A DNA stretch of 64,000 nt from Rhodocollybia butyracea. Its lineage: Eukaryota > Basidiomycota > Agaricomycetes > Agaricales > Omphalotaceae. The notes under the pieces are model-generated. The model had not been told where the DNA came from. It searched no databases and worked only from the letters and a program-made list of their open reading frames with translations. The stretch covers positions 1 through 64,000 of the forward strand of contig JADNRY010000252.1 of NCBI GenBank assembly GCA_015501585.1. Direction: 5' to 3'. Below are positions 9,811-19,901 of this stretch, one piece after another. Position numbers and translations under genes: made by a program. Numbering within the stretch: position 1 is the first letter of the stretch; the number at the start of each line of letters is the position of its first letter.

Positions 9811-10035
9811 TTAGTACTTGTGAATACAAAGCTCAATTTCAGCAAGGTGTTTATGATTGTCTGGCTGCTTGAACTCATGCAAAGTGCAAAGCCACCAATA
9901 GAAGTGGTTGGGAACTTCTCCCATACATAATGGCCTGAAGGTTGAAAACAAGTTTTGTTCATTTTGCCTAGCATCAGTGGACTGACAATAGTGTGGCTTT
10001 TGCTGATCTCTGGACTGAGCCCAGGAGGAGTCCAA
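9811..10035 (-). pseudogene. Coding-like fragment, unknown protein
   Basis: This is a 74-codon open frame rich in Trp, His and Cys (for example PLCMGEVPNHFYWWLCTLHE). Its composition looks like real protein rather than a random frame. It lies on the same strand as the fragments at 10868-11091, 12757-13251 and 14519-14826 and may be the last recognisable piece of the same decayed gene. I do not recognise the family. Confidence 0.25.
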
Positions 10036-10867
10036 AGCCAGTATCTATCAAGCACTATATCCTACTAAGTATACTTGACAATGTTCAGTATCTTTATGCA
10101 GGGAAGACCAGTGCTGACAGCGACAGTATAGCTAGTAGCGCCAGTGAACAGTACAAGTAACGCTCCATAGTACATCATGCACTCAATATGCATATGGACC
10201 GATATTACAGCTTGGATGATCCTAATGAGTAGTATACACTAAGCTTACTGTAGAGCTGGGTATCAATCATGCCGGATGGTGTAGTATTTGAGCTCCTTAA
10301 GAAGCTCCCTGAGTTGCTTTCTCCGACACCAGCTTGCTTATGTATATCGATCTGAAAGATATTGTGGTTAGTTTTTAGAGAGATTTGTGGTTATTTTTGT
10401 AGGGAAAAAAGTTACTTCATAATATTGACCAGTTCAGTTCATCAAAAATGTGCGGCACTACTATCAAGCTTCGGACTTATGGGCCACAGAGCGGGAAAAA
10501 ACAATAACAATAAAAGAAGTGTGCGTGTCAGCGGTCACACCGCGTAATAGTCCCCACACTACTCCTTCTCCCGTAATACCTGGTATTTGAGTCCAGCCTA
10601 GAGCTGCACCTTCTCACGCCTCATACTCTTGAGCAACAAGCGCTCCGACTCACTACACCGCACCTTACTTCACTCCTTATTATCCAATTGGTCAGGTTAC
10701 CTACTACTCCTTGTTCCCTCACACTCTAATGCTTATGGGACCGTGCCAGTTACCCATTCTTTCCTTGTCTTATAAGGGTGACACCATGTATCGTTTTCTC
10801 ATTTTTTTTATTTAACTCATATTATCTGAAGAGAGCTTCGGTAACGCCAAGGGTAGCACTAGGAGGC
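10036..10867. other. Non-coding stretch
   Basis: I see no gene, repeat or RNA. The 10560-10760 part is C/T-rich on the plus strand, without clear structure. Confidence 0.45.
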
Positions 10868-11091
10868 TAGTGAATTAAGTCTTCCTCCATTTTACTTGTC
10901 CATGTCACTGCCAGTAAGTCCGAATTTTCTGCCACGACAAGTTCCCTCTGTCTAACTTCAATCAAGGACGCCTTCAGCCGTGTGGTTCCTGTAAATTTTT
11001 TGCTACTGACCCACCATACGCCCTTGATATTGCCATTACATTCATAAAGTTCATGTACTACTTTATACCCTACCCCTCGATCTACAAACAT
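10868..11091 (-). pseudogene. Coding-like fragment, unknown protein
   Basis: A 74-codon minus-strand frame reads as plausible protein (GNIKGVWWVSSKKFTGTTRL in the middle). It ends at a TGA-free border but has no neighbouring exon I can define. It may belong to the same decayed gene as the fragments at 12.8 and 14.6 kb, because strand and order agree. Function unknown. Confidence 0.3.
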
Positions 11092-11305
11092 TCAGGGAGT
11101 CACCTAACTTGCCCCAACGTAAGAAACAGCCTCATTGAAAGTTAATCTTCAGCAGAATATTATTGTAATTACAGCAGTAGGAGCAGCGTTTGGTATATTG
11201 GCGTACCTTGGGATTGAACTTATTGTTTCGGCATAGATCTGGGCTTGCGTTACCTGAGGGAGAAACCAGAGCTTTGCTTAAGAACAAGAATTTAACACTG
11301 GCGGC

Positions 11306-12756
11306 AAGGACTGGCGCAGTTGATTTCCCACTGCCATTAACGCAGTGGGCAACGCAGGGGCAACGCAGTCGTTTTTGCGATGATGTCATTCTATTGAGAC
11401 GGAGTTCCGAGCCTTCCGGCTGATTGATCTTTGTTAACTCTTTGTACTATGCATCGAAATTTCTGGCTTAAGAGATATAGTCCATTGTGTCTACATCTAC
11501 TGTTGAACCAAGCAGTGTTCAATGGACACCAGACATGACTGGGTTTTGAATGTCAGTTCCTGTAATTGCGGCCAGCGGGACTCAGTGTTGTAAATACTCG
11601 GCGCAGGGAACTGAATAAGCCGTGAGGCTTGAGAGATAGAAGAGAACTGGATAACTACTATAGATACTGGCTTTGGAGAGAGCCTTATATACTGTACATA
11701 CTGTATAATATTGCTAATACGATGAGTAAGGATACGGACATATGAACATACCGATCCGGCTACCTAATCTCCGGAGTTGCCACATCGGCAATATACAACA
11801 CTCAGGTGCCGCGTTATAGCGCCTAAATCCTTCCCACCACCAATTACCTGGTTTCCGATGTTCCCTTATGTTTACCACATGAACAAGGAAGCGTACTCTC
11901 TAACTTTAGGTAAACAACATATTTCTAAATACAATATGTAGCCAGGCAGAAATTTCCCAAAAACTTACTGATTTATTCATGTCAATATATGGTTTTTCTG
12001 CCATTTCAATCACCCAAGAGGGGATGTAGCCAGGGGGCTTCATCACTAATGTAAAATACTGCATAATCATGTTATAGCAGTCCCTAGCACCTCAAATATA
12101 CCAGATTTAGTATCAGCCCAAGGTAATGAGCTTACAGTAAGTAGTATAAGTAACTGATCTCCAATGTTTGCTGTTATCATCACAATTGTGCCCCCAGCCT
12201 TATCACAATGTCCAAGCAATACAATAATGAGCTGCACAGAATTGAGAGTACTAGTAGTATTTTCAGCATTTGGCTGACATACTACTACTTAGTAAGTATG
12301 TTATTGAGAATTTTCAACTATCAATAGCAAGTTCTCAGATAATTAGCATGCAATGAATAAAGTATCATAGAGTCTAGACCCAATCACCCTCTGAGACCCA
12401 TGGATGGGAGCTTCTAATTTGTCCAGTGCCTGCTCCCTGTTCATGCTCTTGCCAGTTCGTGCAGATGATTGCTGTGTATGCCAAGCACTTATTGCAGTGA
12501 CTTCTCGGTTCTAGCCTGGTAAATGTTAGCACTATCCCTTGGAGCCAGAAGTAGGAGCGCGCTTGAACAGGCCTGAACTCTGGGATCACTTACTTATAAC
12601 GCTGCGGGGAAGGTCCATCAGGCATCAATCATTTACATATTGACTTGCGGCCGGCCGGAACTCCTTTCAATAGAATGACGTCACAAAATCGACTGTGTTG
12701 CCCCCTGCGTTGACCACTGCGTTAATGGCAGTGGGAAATCAGCTGCTCCGGTCCTT
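11306..12756. mobile_element. MITE-like element with ~110-bp inverted repeats
   Basis: About 110 bp at 11306-11415 recurs in reverse complement at about 12648-12756 with roughly 80% identity by eye. Both begin AAGGACYGG at the outer end and continue through TGATTTCCCACTGCC. The repeat contains its own small hairpin, CCCACTGC facing GCAGTGGG. The 1.2 kb between has no transposase-like frame. I could not find a convincing target duplication. The right end coincides with the loss of the coding-like frame at 12757, which suggests the element inserted into it. Superfamily not assigned. Confidence 0.5.
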
Positions 12757-12806
12757 CATGGTGATTTGTAGCGAGGAGGATGCGGCCGCTGGATATGGTA
12801 CCCAGG

Positions 12807-13212
12807 AGTATAAGGCCATTTGGATGTTTGAGAACGAGTAAGGGGAAGATAGTCGCTAGAGCTGAATGATATTTTCTTGGCTTTATGCTCGATTGCATGC
12901 TGCACGGCAGTTAAGATATGATGGAACCATGATGAAGTATTTCCGATATCAAGGATATCATCCAAGCTTCGAGCCATCCATTGGTGAATATCATAGTGGG
13001 TGTGCATAAAGTATAAGGCCATTTGGATGTTTGAGAACGAGTAAGGGGAAGATAGTCGCTAGAGCTGAATGATATTTTCTTGGCTTTATGCTCGATTGCA
13101 TGCTGCACGGCAGTTAAGATATGATGGAACCATGATGAAGTATTTCCGATATCAAGGATATCATCCAAGCTTCGAGCCATCCATTGGTGAATATCATAGT
13201 GGGTGTGCATAA
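12807..13212. repeat. 203-bp tandem duplication
   Basis: Bases 12807-13009 and 13010-13212 are essentially identical head-to-tail copies (offset 203). The identity implies a recent event. The second copy contributes the left arm of the palindrome at 13181-13251. Confidence 0.9.
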
Positions 13213-13251
13213 TGGACCATTATGCACACCCACTATGATATTCACCAATGG
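13181..13251. repeat. Perfect palindrome, 35-bp arms, 1-bp centre
   Basis: Bases 13181-13215 and 13217-13251 are exact reverse complements around a single A at 13216. The right arm ends one base before the hAT-like element at 13253 and includes most of its target duplication. The structure is an inverted duplication of the flanking coding sequence. Confidence 0.92.
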
Positions 13252-13561
13252 TTAGGGCTCTGCACCGGAACCGTATTTACGGTTTATACGGACGGTTTAT
13301 ACGGTTACGGAACCGTACCGTATAGACCTCTGAAGCATCTTGATACGGTACGGCCTATGGTAAGGTAAATAGCCGTATTCACCGTATTTTGACGGCCGTT
13401 ACGGCCGTAAATACGGTATACAAGATAAACTGGCGAACGCAGTCCCCACAAACTTTACATAAGCGTTACATAACAATCCGTGGCTATGATCCTGGCGCTT
13501 AATTGCACGCTCAGGCTGTTCAGTGTTAATCTAAACTGAGAGGCCTCTGGCCTGGTATATA

Positions 13562-13830
13562 TTCTCAACCCTAACGCTAAAGCGGGGGCGCTGCCCCGGA
13601 CCCCCGCTTAACCCTAAACCTAGCCCCAAACCCTAACCAACCAACCCCAAACCCTAACCAACCAACCCAAACCCTAACTGACCCAGCCCCAAACCCTAAC
13701 TGACTCAGCCCCAAACCCTAACTGACTCAGCCCCAAACCCTAACTGACCCAACCCCAAACCCTAAACAACCCGCGCTGCGCGCGGGCGTAAAAACCCTAA
13801 CGCCTAACCTGACCTAACCTAACCTAACGC
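13562..13830. repeat. Telomere-motif (CCCTAA) minisatellite
   Basis: CCCTAA words occur throughout. At 13619-13775 they form about seven copies of a ~22-bp unit (CCCCAAACCCTAACTGACTC and variants). The array is preceded by an AGCGGGGG/CCCCCGCT hairpin and followed by CTAACCTAACCTAACGC. TTAGGG is the usual fungal telomere repeat, but here the motif is embedded in a longer unit inside a MITE. Confidence 0.75.
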
Positions 13831-13861
13831 TAGCAAAGTTGTATAACTGAGAAAAAAAATT

Positions 13862-13938
13862 GCCAAAAGCGAGAATTGAACAGCGAGCCTCAAGCTTATT
13901 ATAACAAACGTGACGCGATAACCACTACACTAAAGCAG
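13862..13938 (-). pseudogene. tRNA-like sequence (Val-like)
   Basis: The minus strand has a good A box (TTAGTGTAGTGGTTATC) and a good B box (TGTTCAATTC) at tRNA-like spacing. The acceptor and T stems do not pair properly. It may be a tRNA pseudogene, or a SINE-type pol III promoter carried by the MITE. Confidence 0.4.
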
Positions 13939-14518
13939 TACGTTTCATTGAAGATGTAGCCCAAATATATCGGCTAATTGCTGTGAGAGCGTTATGCAAT
14001 GCTTATGTAAAGTTTGTGGGGACTGCATTTGTGATAAACTGAGCAAACACGGAGCCTGTTCACTAAAAGGAACATCTTTCATTTTTTAAAACCCAATTAT
14101 CTCTTAGGGAACTAGTTTATAACTAGTTTATCATATCTTTCAGCTGTATATATATATATTTATTAGGTGGTGAGACTTTGAGATGAGCCTGGACCGTCGG
14201 CATCTCCGGAACTCCTCATCAACCCCATATTCTTGCCATATTCTGTCTTGGAAGCAGGAATAATTGATTAAACCTACACCTAAGAGTATCTTCCGCTGAT
14301 ATAAACTTGATTGTAACTATTTTATGGACCCATGGTACCCAAATTTTTTCTATCTAGTACCGTACGCTGTATTGCCGTATTACGGCCGTACTTTTACGGT
14401 ACCGTAACCGTCACACACATGGAACTACAGTTGTACGGTATGGTCACGGCCCAATTGTAGCCGTATGGCACCGTAAAATATACGGCCGTAACCGTATACG
14501 GTACGGTGCAGAGCTCTA

Positions 14519-14830
14519 ATAATGGTAGAATGTAATAGTTGGGCACTTGCATCATGAACGGCAGTACGCATACACATGGTCTCCACCATTGGCCAGGGTT
14601 GTGCATTTAGAATTGTATTCTCCTCCAACAGCCATTCCTCCATTGCAATATGGAATTGGTTGACAGCTCAATATAGCTCCGACCGAGTCTTGTGGTGTAT
14701 GTTGGATGTATTATTTGCTTCGGTGCCAGCTCGGAATACATTGATTGCCTTCTCAATTGAATGTATGGTAAGGTCCTTAAAAAACTGGATTTGACTGGCT
14801 GCAATTGTGGATTCATACTTGAGGATTGAA
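14519..14830 (-). pseudogene. Remnant of unknown gene, repeated at 24.3 kb
   Basis: The minus strand reads plausible protein, including EKAINVFRAGTEANNTSN and MEEWLLEENTILNAQPWPMV, with one in-frame TGA between. About 155 bp (14572-14726) recur in inverted orientation at 24226-24382 and share that stop. The frame continues beyond the hAT-like MITE at 12757-13251. I do not recognise the protein; a decayed transposon gene is the likeliest source. Confidence 0.4.
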
Positions 14831-16599
14831 ATTATTTGAATGAAAACTATATACCAGGAACTACAGTCGACATGCTTTCAGCGCCGCTTGCAACAGTATC
14901 GTTATCATCAGGCTCAGGGTTTCCAGTTTCTGTAGTTGAGAGAGCAAGTCAACAAAAATTGGGGGTTGCACAAGACCAGGTGTGATTGAAGAAGTACCAG
15001 CCGTCGCCATTGATGTTCCAGAAACAGGAGAAACAGGAGTAATTGATGGAGTAGTTTCTACAATTCAGAATTATCACAAGTTATAGTATTATACATATTT
15101 TACATGCATACCATGAGTGGTAAGATTTCCATGACAGTATTCATTGTATAGTTCACCTGGACTATTCTGGAATCAGATCCAAGAAACGGGCTTAGAGTAT
15201 AAGATAACTTACTCAATATCATACTGGTTTACCTATGATTCACTCTGCATAGAGTCATCCCACTGAACAAGGAAGTCAAGTGATACAGGCTATAAAAATT
15301 ATTTTGTAGCTGGAGTTGTGGAGCAAGGAAGGAAGAAAGAGTGGAACTCACGTTGGTATGAGTATTCTTCCGATGAGTGATAAACCCCAGAACAGAGTAA
15401 GTTGTCTGAGATTTGAGATCATTGTTCCTGTCTTCTGCAATGTCCAGGACCATAAGGAGGGGAAGAAAAAAATGTTTTAAAATGTTTGTACCTTCTGAGT
15501 CCATAGAGTCATCATTCATTCGTGATTTTCCCTTCGTCCGCCGTGTCTTCTTGGAGATATTTGTGGAGATGAGCCGTTCATTGAAGTCGACAATCTGATT
15601 TGCCGTTTTTGCGGCCTTGGTGATCTCCCCTAGCATTAATAATTTTAGAAAATAAAATTTAGATTCCGATAAAGACATACCCGACGATGCTTTGATTTTC
15701 TTTGCAGACCGAACACTATGCTTCTTGATAGCAACTTTAATGCTAACCTTGGTTTTGTCTGCCATTTTTGTGTCGTGAACAGAGACTAGTGGCAGAAATG
15801 AATGAACTAGTTTCACTGACTGAAGTATGGCCCACATACCCTTGGTCTTAAAGCCTTGAGAAGCAGAAGGTAAAAAGTCTGAGTGCTTTTGGCAATGCCC
15901 CACCCATTGTAAGTATGTGATTTGCTGAGGTGTAAGTGAAGAGAGTTCTGTGGAGAGCTCAATGCGCACAGTCAAATTAAAATTTGATGGATACATACCA
16001 GCATTAGGTGATGGTTTTGTCCAATCAGTACCATCAGGAGCAAGAGGCCATGGTCCAGCAGTATAGAACTGGTCACCACACTAAATTTTAGGATAGCCTT
16101 TTCGGAAAGCATCAAAGCTAGGCTTCAAGGATCCAGGAAGCTGTGCGGCCGCGTACAGACACTGTTGATACATGCAACATACGTGGAAATCGACCTCGGA
16201 TTGGGGGGGCATAATCAATTGTACTTGATTGATAAGATGAGTGTCATTGGACAAACTCAACTAAAACGGTATGCACTAGATTTCATCTTCAAATTCTGGG
16301 AGCCCAGAATTGGCAATGCTAGAATTACTGCAGAAAAGCACAATAAATTAATACTGAGAAATAAATGGTGGGCTACTCACTCTTCAGTCACAGGCTTTGG
16401 TGATGAGATTCCCTTCATTGTGGGAGTGAAGGGAATAACAGAACCATCAGCGCCTCCTGCAATGTTCATCGAAACACGGCCATCAAGAGTGACAGCTTGA
16501 GGATAAAGCACAGAGACCCAGCGATGATAGGGGTAACTATGGGTAGGTGGGCAGAAGACAAAACAACACAAACACACACACAATCAGACTTTTGAGTCC

Positions 16600-17228
16600 T
16601 GGGGTAATTCAAGATTGATCAATGGACTCTATTGCACAAAATGCTCTATAGTCTCTGGGGTTCTCTTTGTACTTAAACTATTCCTTTCAAAACAAGACTC
16701 TGGACTTCAAACTGTTGAAACTAGATTACCGCTTATGAGTTGTATCTAATCAGTGATGTGAGTCGACTAGACGCACTTGCTATACGATTGATGAACTGTC
16801 AATATATGCTATGTTGAAACTCACCCTCAAACACTAGACGCAGCCTCTACGCAGGTTCGTATAGATGTAGTCAATTATGCCATTCGCTATTAGTCTTATG
16901 ATACATAGCTTGTACGCTGCCTTGCAGTACCTATGAACAATACCTATAGAATTACCATACGGACTCCATCTTCTAGGGTACATTATGCACATGTATATGC
17001 ACTATGTTTAGCAGTACAACTCAAGTAGACTCATACATTGTTATAGGGTTTATTATATTCTGTAGTATAAATACTGTAGATATTTTACTGTAACAATAAC
17101 CAAGAATCCTACTATTCGTCTGGACACTTGTTCTGCTCTCAACCAGCACTCTTACAACTCCTGTAACATCCTTACACTCTCAGGTGAGTATGCTGTTGAC
17201 CTTGTGTTGACTGACCGCTGTTTCTACA
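16600..17228 (+). repeat. Copia 5' LTR (start approximate)
   Basis: The LTR ends TTTCTACA at 17228, directly before a primer site. A TATA-like AGTATAAATACTG lies near 17063. Its left end is uncertain because no second copy is present to define it; a start in the palindromic word near 16595 is possible. The last 46 bases (GTGAGTATG to TTTCTACAG) also look like a small intron, which could be chance. Confidence 0.55.
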
Positions 17229-17241
17229 GGTTATGGGCCCC
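17229..17241 (+). other. Copia primer-binding site
   Basis: GGTTATGGGCCCC, the same initiator tRNA-Met anticodon-arm complement found in the element at 1415-7334. This shows two different Copia lineages in the window using the same half-tRNA primer. Confidence 0.78.
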
Positions 17242-17960
17242 GGATCGCTTCAACACATGTTGTGCCCTCCATTGTGCTTACTGCGCTTGGTTAGACAGTG
17301 TTCAATGAACGTCCAACGCTCATTCCTGGAGTGTACGAAGTTTGCGTGTTGTGCATAGCTGGTCATGGTACATGGTAACATTCATGGATCGCATTTCTCT
17401 CCATTCCTGCATTGTTCAAAAATATACATGACTTTGCACACTGACACACACATGTATTTACATAGGCACCCGATGATCGAACGAACTGTTTAAGGGTTTT
17501 GCTGTGATGGCATTCCCTTTAGGGTTTTATTCCCTGCCAGGTAGACTTGGGGTCACCGCTATAATAGCCATAAAAGTGTTCATGTGCATCCGCTGGCAAA
17601 CTGCAAACGATCATTGGGTTCTTGGCCTTCGTAGAATAATTGTACATACACATTACCTACCTGCTGCTTGCCTTAAGTTCTTCACATGCCGAAGGGATAC
17701 TGTTCAATTGTGCTGCAAAGCACATCTGAACGTTGACTGAACGCATATTCTTGGCATTCAGTTACCCTATTTGTGTTCTGATCAACTTAAGTGACTGAGT
17801 CCGAATTGGAATGATCGGATCAGTGGATGGATAATTATATGTGATCAACACTGAAAACACTTGTCACGGGTTTCCAACTTTGTTGTTGTGATCTGTGTTC
17901 ATAACTTGTGGAAGCACGTCACTGACTGTTGCTCTACTTTTTCTACAACCTTATCAAAAC

Positions 17961-19136
17961 ATGTCTCTCTCAAACCTCTCTAGTGTTCCTCTCCTCAATG
18001 GGGCTAACTACCCCTCCTGGTCCAGTTCAATGACAGCGCTCCTTAGAGCCTCTCGTTGTAGGTCTGTTGTTGTTGGACAAATCCCTCGCCCCAAACCAAC
18101 ATTCCGCAAGGCAAGCGCCTCTGAAGTTGCTGCTGGCACTCACAAGTCTGGCAAAGAAGTGGAGACCACCACTGCTGAACGGCAGAAAGAAATTGATGAC
18201 TGGGATAGCATTGACGACCAAGCCATGGGCTCAATTGCCCTCCGACTTCCTGATGACATCAGGGCTACTGTCCTAAAGTCTGACTCTGGTGAGACTTGGG
18301 ACAAAATCAAAAAGATCTATGGCAAACCTGCCTCTGCCGGCACTTTTGGCATCTTCAAAGAGGCCATTAACTTCCAAATCGACGGAAGAAACGACCCTAC
18401 TTTTGCCCTAGCATCTTTAAACTCCACCTTCTCCCGCCTTGATGGCTCTGGTCTCATTCTTCCCGAACCGGTAAAAGCTATGATTCTCTTGGCTGCTCTT
18501 CCTACTCAATGGGATAATCTTGGGATGACAATCCTTTCTCAAGATGCTACTCTTCTTACTCCGTCCAACATGATGCCGATCATTCAGGACGAGTACCGCC
18601 GCCGCCAATCCAATGCTACCTCGCTCGCGGCCCACATCTCCGGCGTCAAACGTCAATCTGACTCCAAGTCCTCTTGGAATGATCAGAAGAAGAAGAAGGA
18701 CACTAAGAAGGGAGCGCCTTACCCGGCAAGCAAACCTTCCAATGACTTGTCCTCTACTTCTGACAAAGACAAAAAGACACCCCGCGGAAAGAAAGGAGGA
18801 AAAGGCAAAGAAAAGGCTCATGAATCGGCTGAAGTGGAGACTTCCAATGTGTCTAATTTCGCCACCTGCCTTGCCTCGCGCATTAACGACAGCTTCCTCC
18901 GTGAAGCCTCCCACGACTCCGTCCTTGACAGGATGAAGATCGAGGAAGTAGAGGTCGATCTCTCTGATCACCTTTGGCCTCAGACTAAACTCAAAATTGA
19001 CATTGACGAGGAAATGTATGGCTCTGGAGACGAGCGCCTTATTTTCTGGCAAGCTTCCCTTAATAGTCTTAAGGAAAAATTCACTGACCAATTGCACTCA
19101 TTACAACAGATGTTCAATAATATGGCTGAAATATAG
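17961..19136 (+). CDS. Copia Gag (capsid part)
   Basis: This is a retrotransposon structural protein of about 391 residues, started at the ATG before SLSNLSSVPLLNGANYPSW; the frame is open upstream to 17895. The region around YPSWSSSMTALLR and ETWDKIKKIYG is characteristic of the UBN2/retrotran-gag capsid domain. The C-terminal third is Lys/Ser-rich, with no CCHC knuckle and no protease following. It is therefore either a truncated Gag or one whose downstream frame has been deleted. The frame is intact over its length. Confidence 0.75.
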   Translation: MSLSNLSSVPLLNGANYPSWSSSMTALLRASRCRSVVVGQIPRPKPTFRKASASEVAAGTHKSGKEVETTTAERQKEIDDWDSIDDQAMGSIALRLPDDIRATVLKSDSGETWDKIKKIYGKPASAGTFGIFKEAINFQIDGRNDPTFALASLNSTFSRLDGSGLILPEPVKAMILLAALPTQWDNLGMTILSQDATLLTPSNMMPIIQDEYRRRQSNATSLAAHISGVKRQSDSKSSWNDQKKKKDTKKGAPYPASKPSNDLSSTSDKDKKTPRGKKGGKGKEKAHESAEVETSNVSNFATCLASRINDSFLREASHDSVLDRMKIEEVEVDLSDHLWPQTKLKIDIDEEMYGSGDERLIFWQASLNSLKEKFTDQLHSLQQMFNNMAEI

Positions 19137-19805
19137 TTATGTCTCCTCCTAGTACCTACTCAAATTTCGTCTCTATGGTCGGGGGACACATGGAGTATAG
19201 GGTGGGAGGGCGGGGGACGTCGACGGAGCCTGTTCGGACTCGGTTTGACCCCCACTCCTGTCCTATATCATCATGCTATGCAATTATTTGAAAATGAGGC
19301 ATTTATCCCAACAACTGATGTAACCATGTTCTGGGACCGGAGAAGTACCCTGGATACCGGTATTTCGATGCCGTCGGATGCCTATGCACTGCTTTCGTTT
19401 GTTCTAGTGCTTCAGGGTCTCTGGTACATTTTATTTCTTGCCCCAGATTGCCCTTTTGCATGTTCTAAGTTTTATACCCTTAGTAAGGTATTATCATTCT
19501 GAGTAAGCATTTCCTATGGAAGGGAAAGCTTGTAATCGAATGCTAACTAGTGAAACGATGTAAGAATCGTCTAAATGGTCTGGAACATCGAAGGTTGAAT
19601 AGAAAACGGCCTCCTGGTGAGGTAGTTTCAAGTAAATCAATTATATCAAATTCAGAGTATGGGCCGAAATGGCTGATGTTTTGATATCAATGTTAGGCCG
19701 TCGTGCGCGTGAAGCGGTGGCAATACAGGCGTTGTACGAGCTTGTCCGATTTGGGTTTCAGTGAACACAGCACTGGGAGAAGTCCTCCAAGTGGTATGAA
19801 CACTA
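19137..19805. other. Non-coding stretch within Copia-derived insertion
   Basis: No gene recognised between the gag frame and the first 72-bp repeat. An 85-codon frame at 19245 has no recognisable feature. Confidence 0.4.
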
Positions 19806-19877
19806 CGTATCATGCAAAGACTATCCAGTAGTGAGCTTTAAGTCTAGTTTTAGACTCAAAAAGTCTCGGGGCGTATC
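19806..19877 (+). repeat. 72-bp direct repeat, copy 1
   Basis: Starts and ends with CGTATC and contains AAGTCTAGTTTTAGACT and GACTCAAAAAGTC. It matches 20565-20636 with a few substitutions. Confidence 0.85.
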
Positions 19878-19901
19878 AACGGTATGAACATGGTGATAAC
19901 A

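Larger units (their letters stand above)
12757..13251 (-). pseudogene. Remnant of unknown gene with 203-bp duplication
   Basis: The minus-strand frame reads HTHYDIHQWMARSLDDILDI and further plausible protein. Because of a tandem duplication the same ~67 codons occur twice. The frame can be followed across the hAT-like MITE at 13253-14518: the flank reading LLHSTI at 14520-14540 would join directly to MHTHYDIHQW. So one gene was interrupted here. The protein family is not recognised. Confidence 0.4.
13433..14032. mobile_element. Nested MULE-like MITE (600 bp)
   Basis: The 9-bp direct repeat GATAAACTG flanks it exactly (13424-13432 and 14033-14041), the duplication size typical of Mutator-like elements. 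Its ends form inverted repeats of about 36-42 bp sharing GCAGTCCCCACAAACTTTAC, with the outermost five or six bases unmatched. It lies wholly inside the hAT-like element and carries a telomere-motif minisatellite and a tRNA-like sequence. Confidence 0.65.
13253..14518. mobile_element. Non-autonomous hAT-like element
   Basis: The outer ends are exact inverted repeats, TAGGGCTCTGCACCG and its complement (13253-13267 and 14504-14518). The 8-bp flanks CCAATGGT (13245-13252) and ATAATGGT (14519-14526) agree at six positions. TIRs starting TAGGG and 8-bp duplications are hAT hallmarks. Subterminal regions (about 13270-13420 and 14350-14500) are packed with ACGGTACCGT and CCGTATACGG words in both orientations, possible transposase-binding arrays. 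There is no transposase. A second MITE is nested inside. Confidence 0.7.

Noticed and set aside
13562..13830. Possible chromosome end (telomere) because of CCCTAA repeats
   Set aside because: The motif is embedded in a ~22-bp degenerate unit, lies inside a MITE with TIRs and TSDs, and has unique sequence on both sides. It is interstitial.
17183..17228. Small intron at the end of the Copia LTR (GTGAGTATG ... TTTCTACAG)
   Set aside because: Its 3' end coincides with the LTR end and primer site, so the splice-like look is probably incidental. Kept only as a remark.
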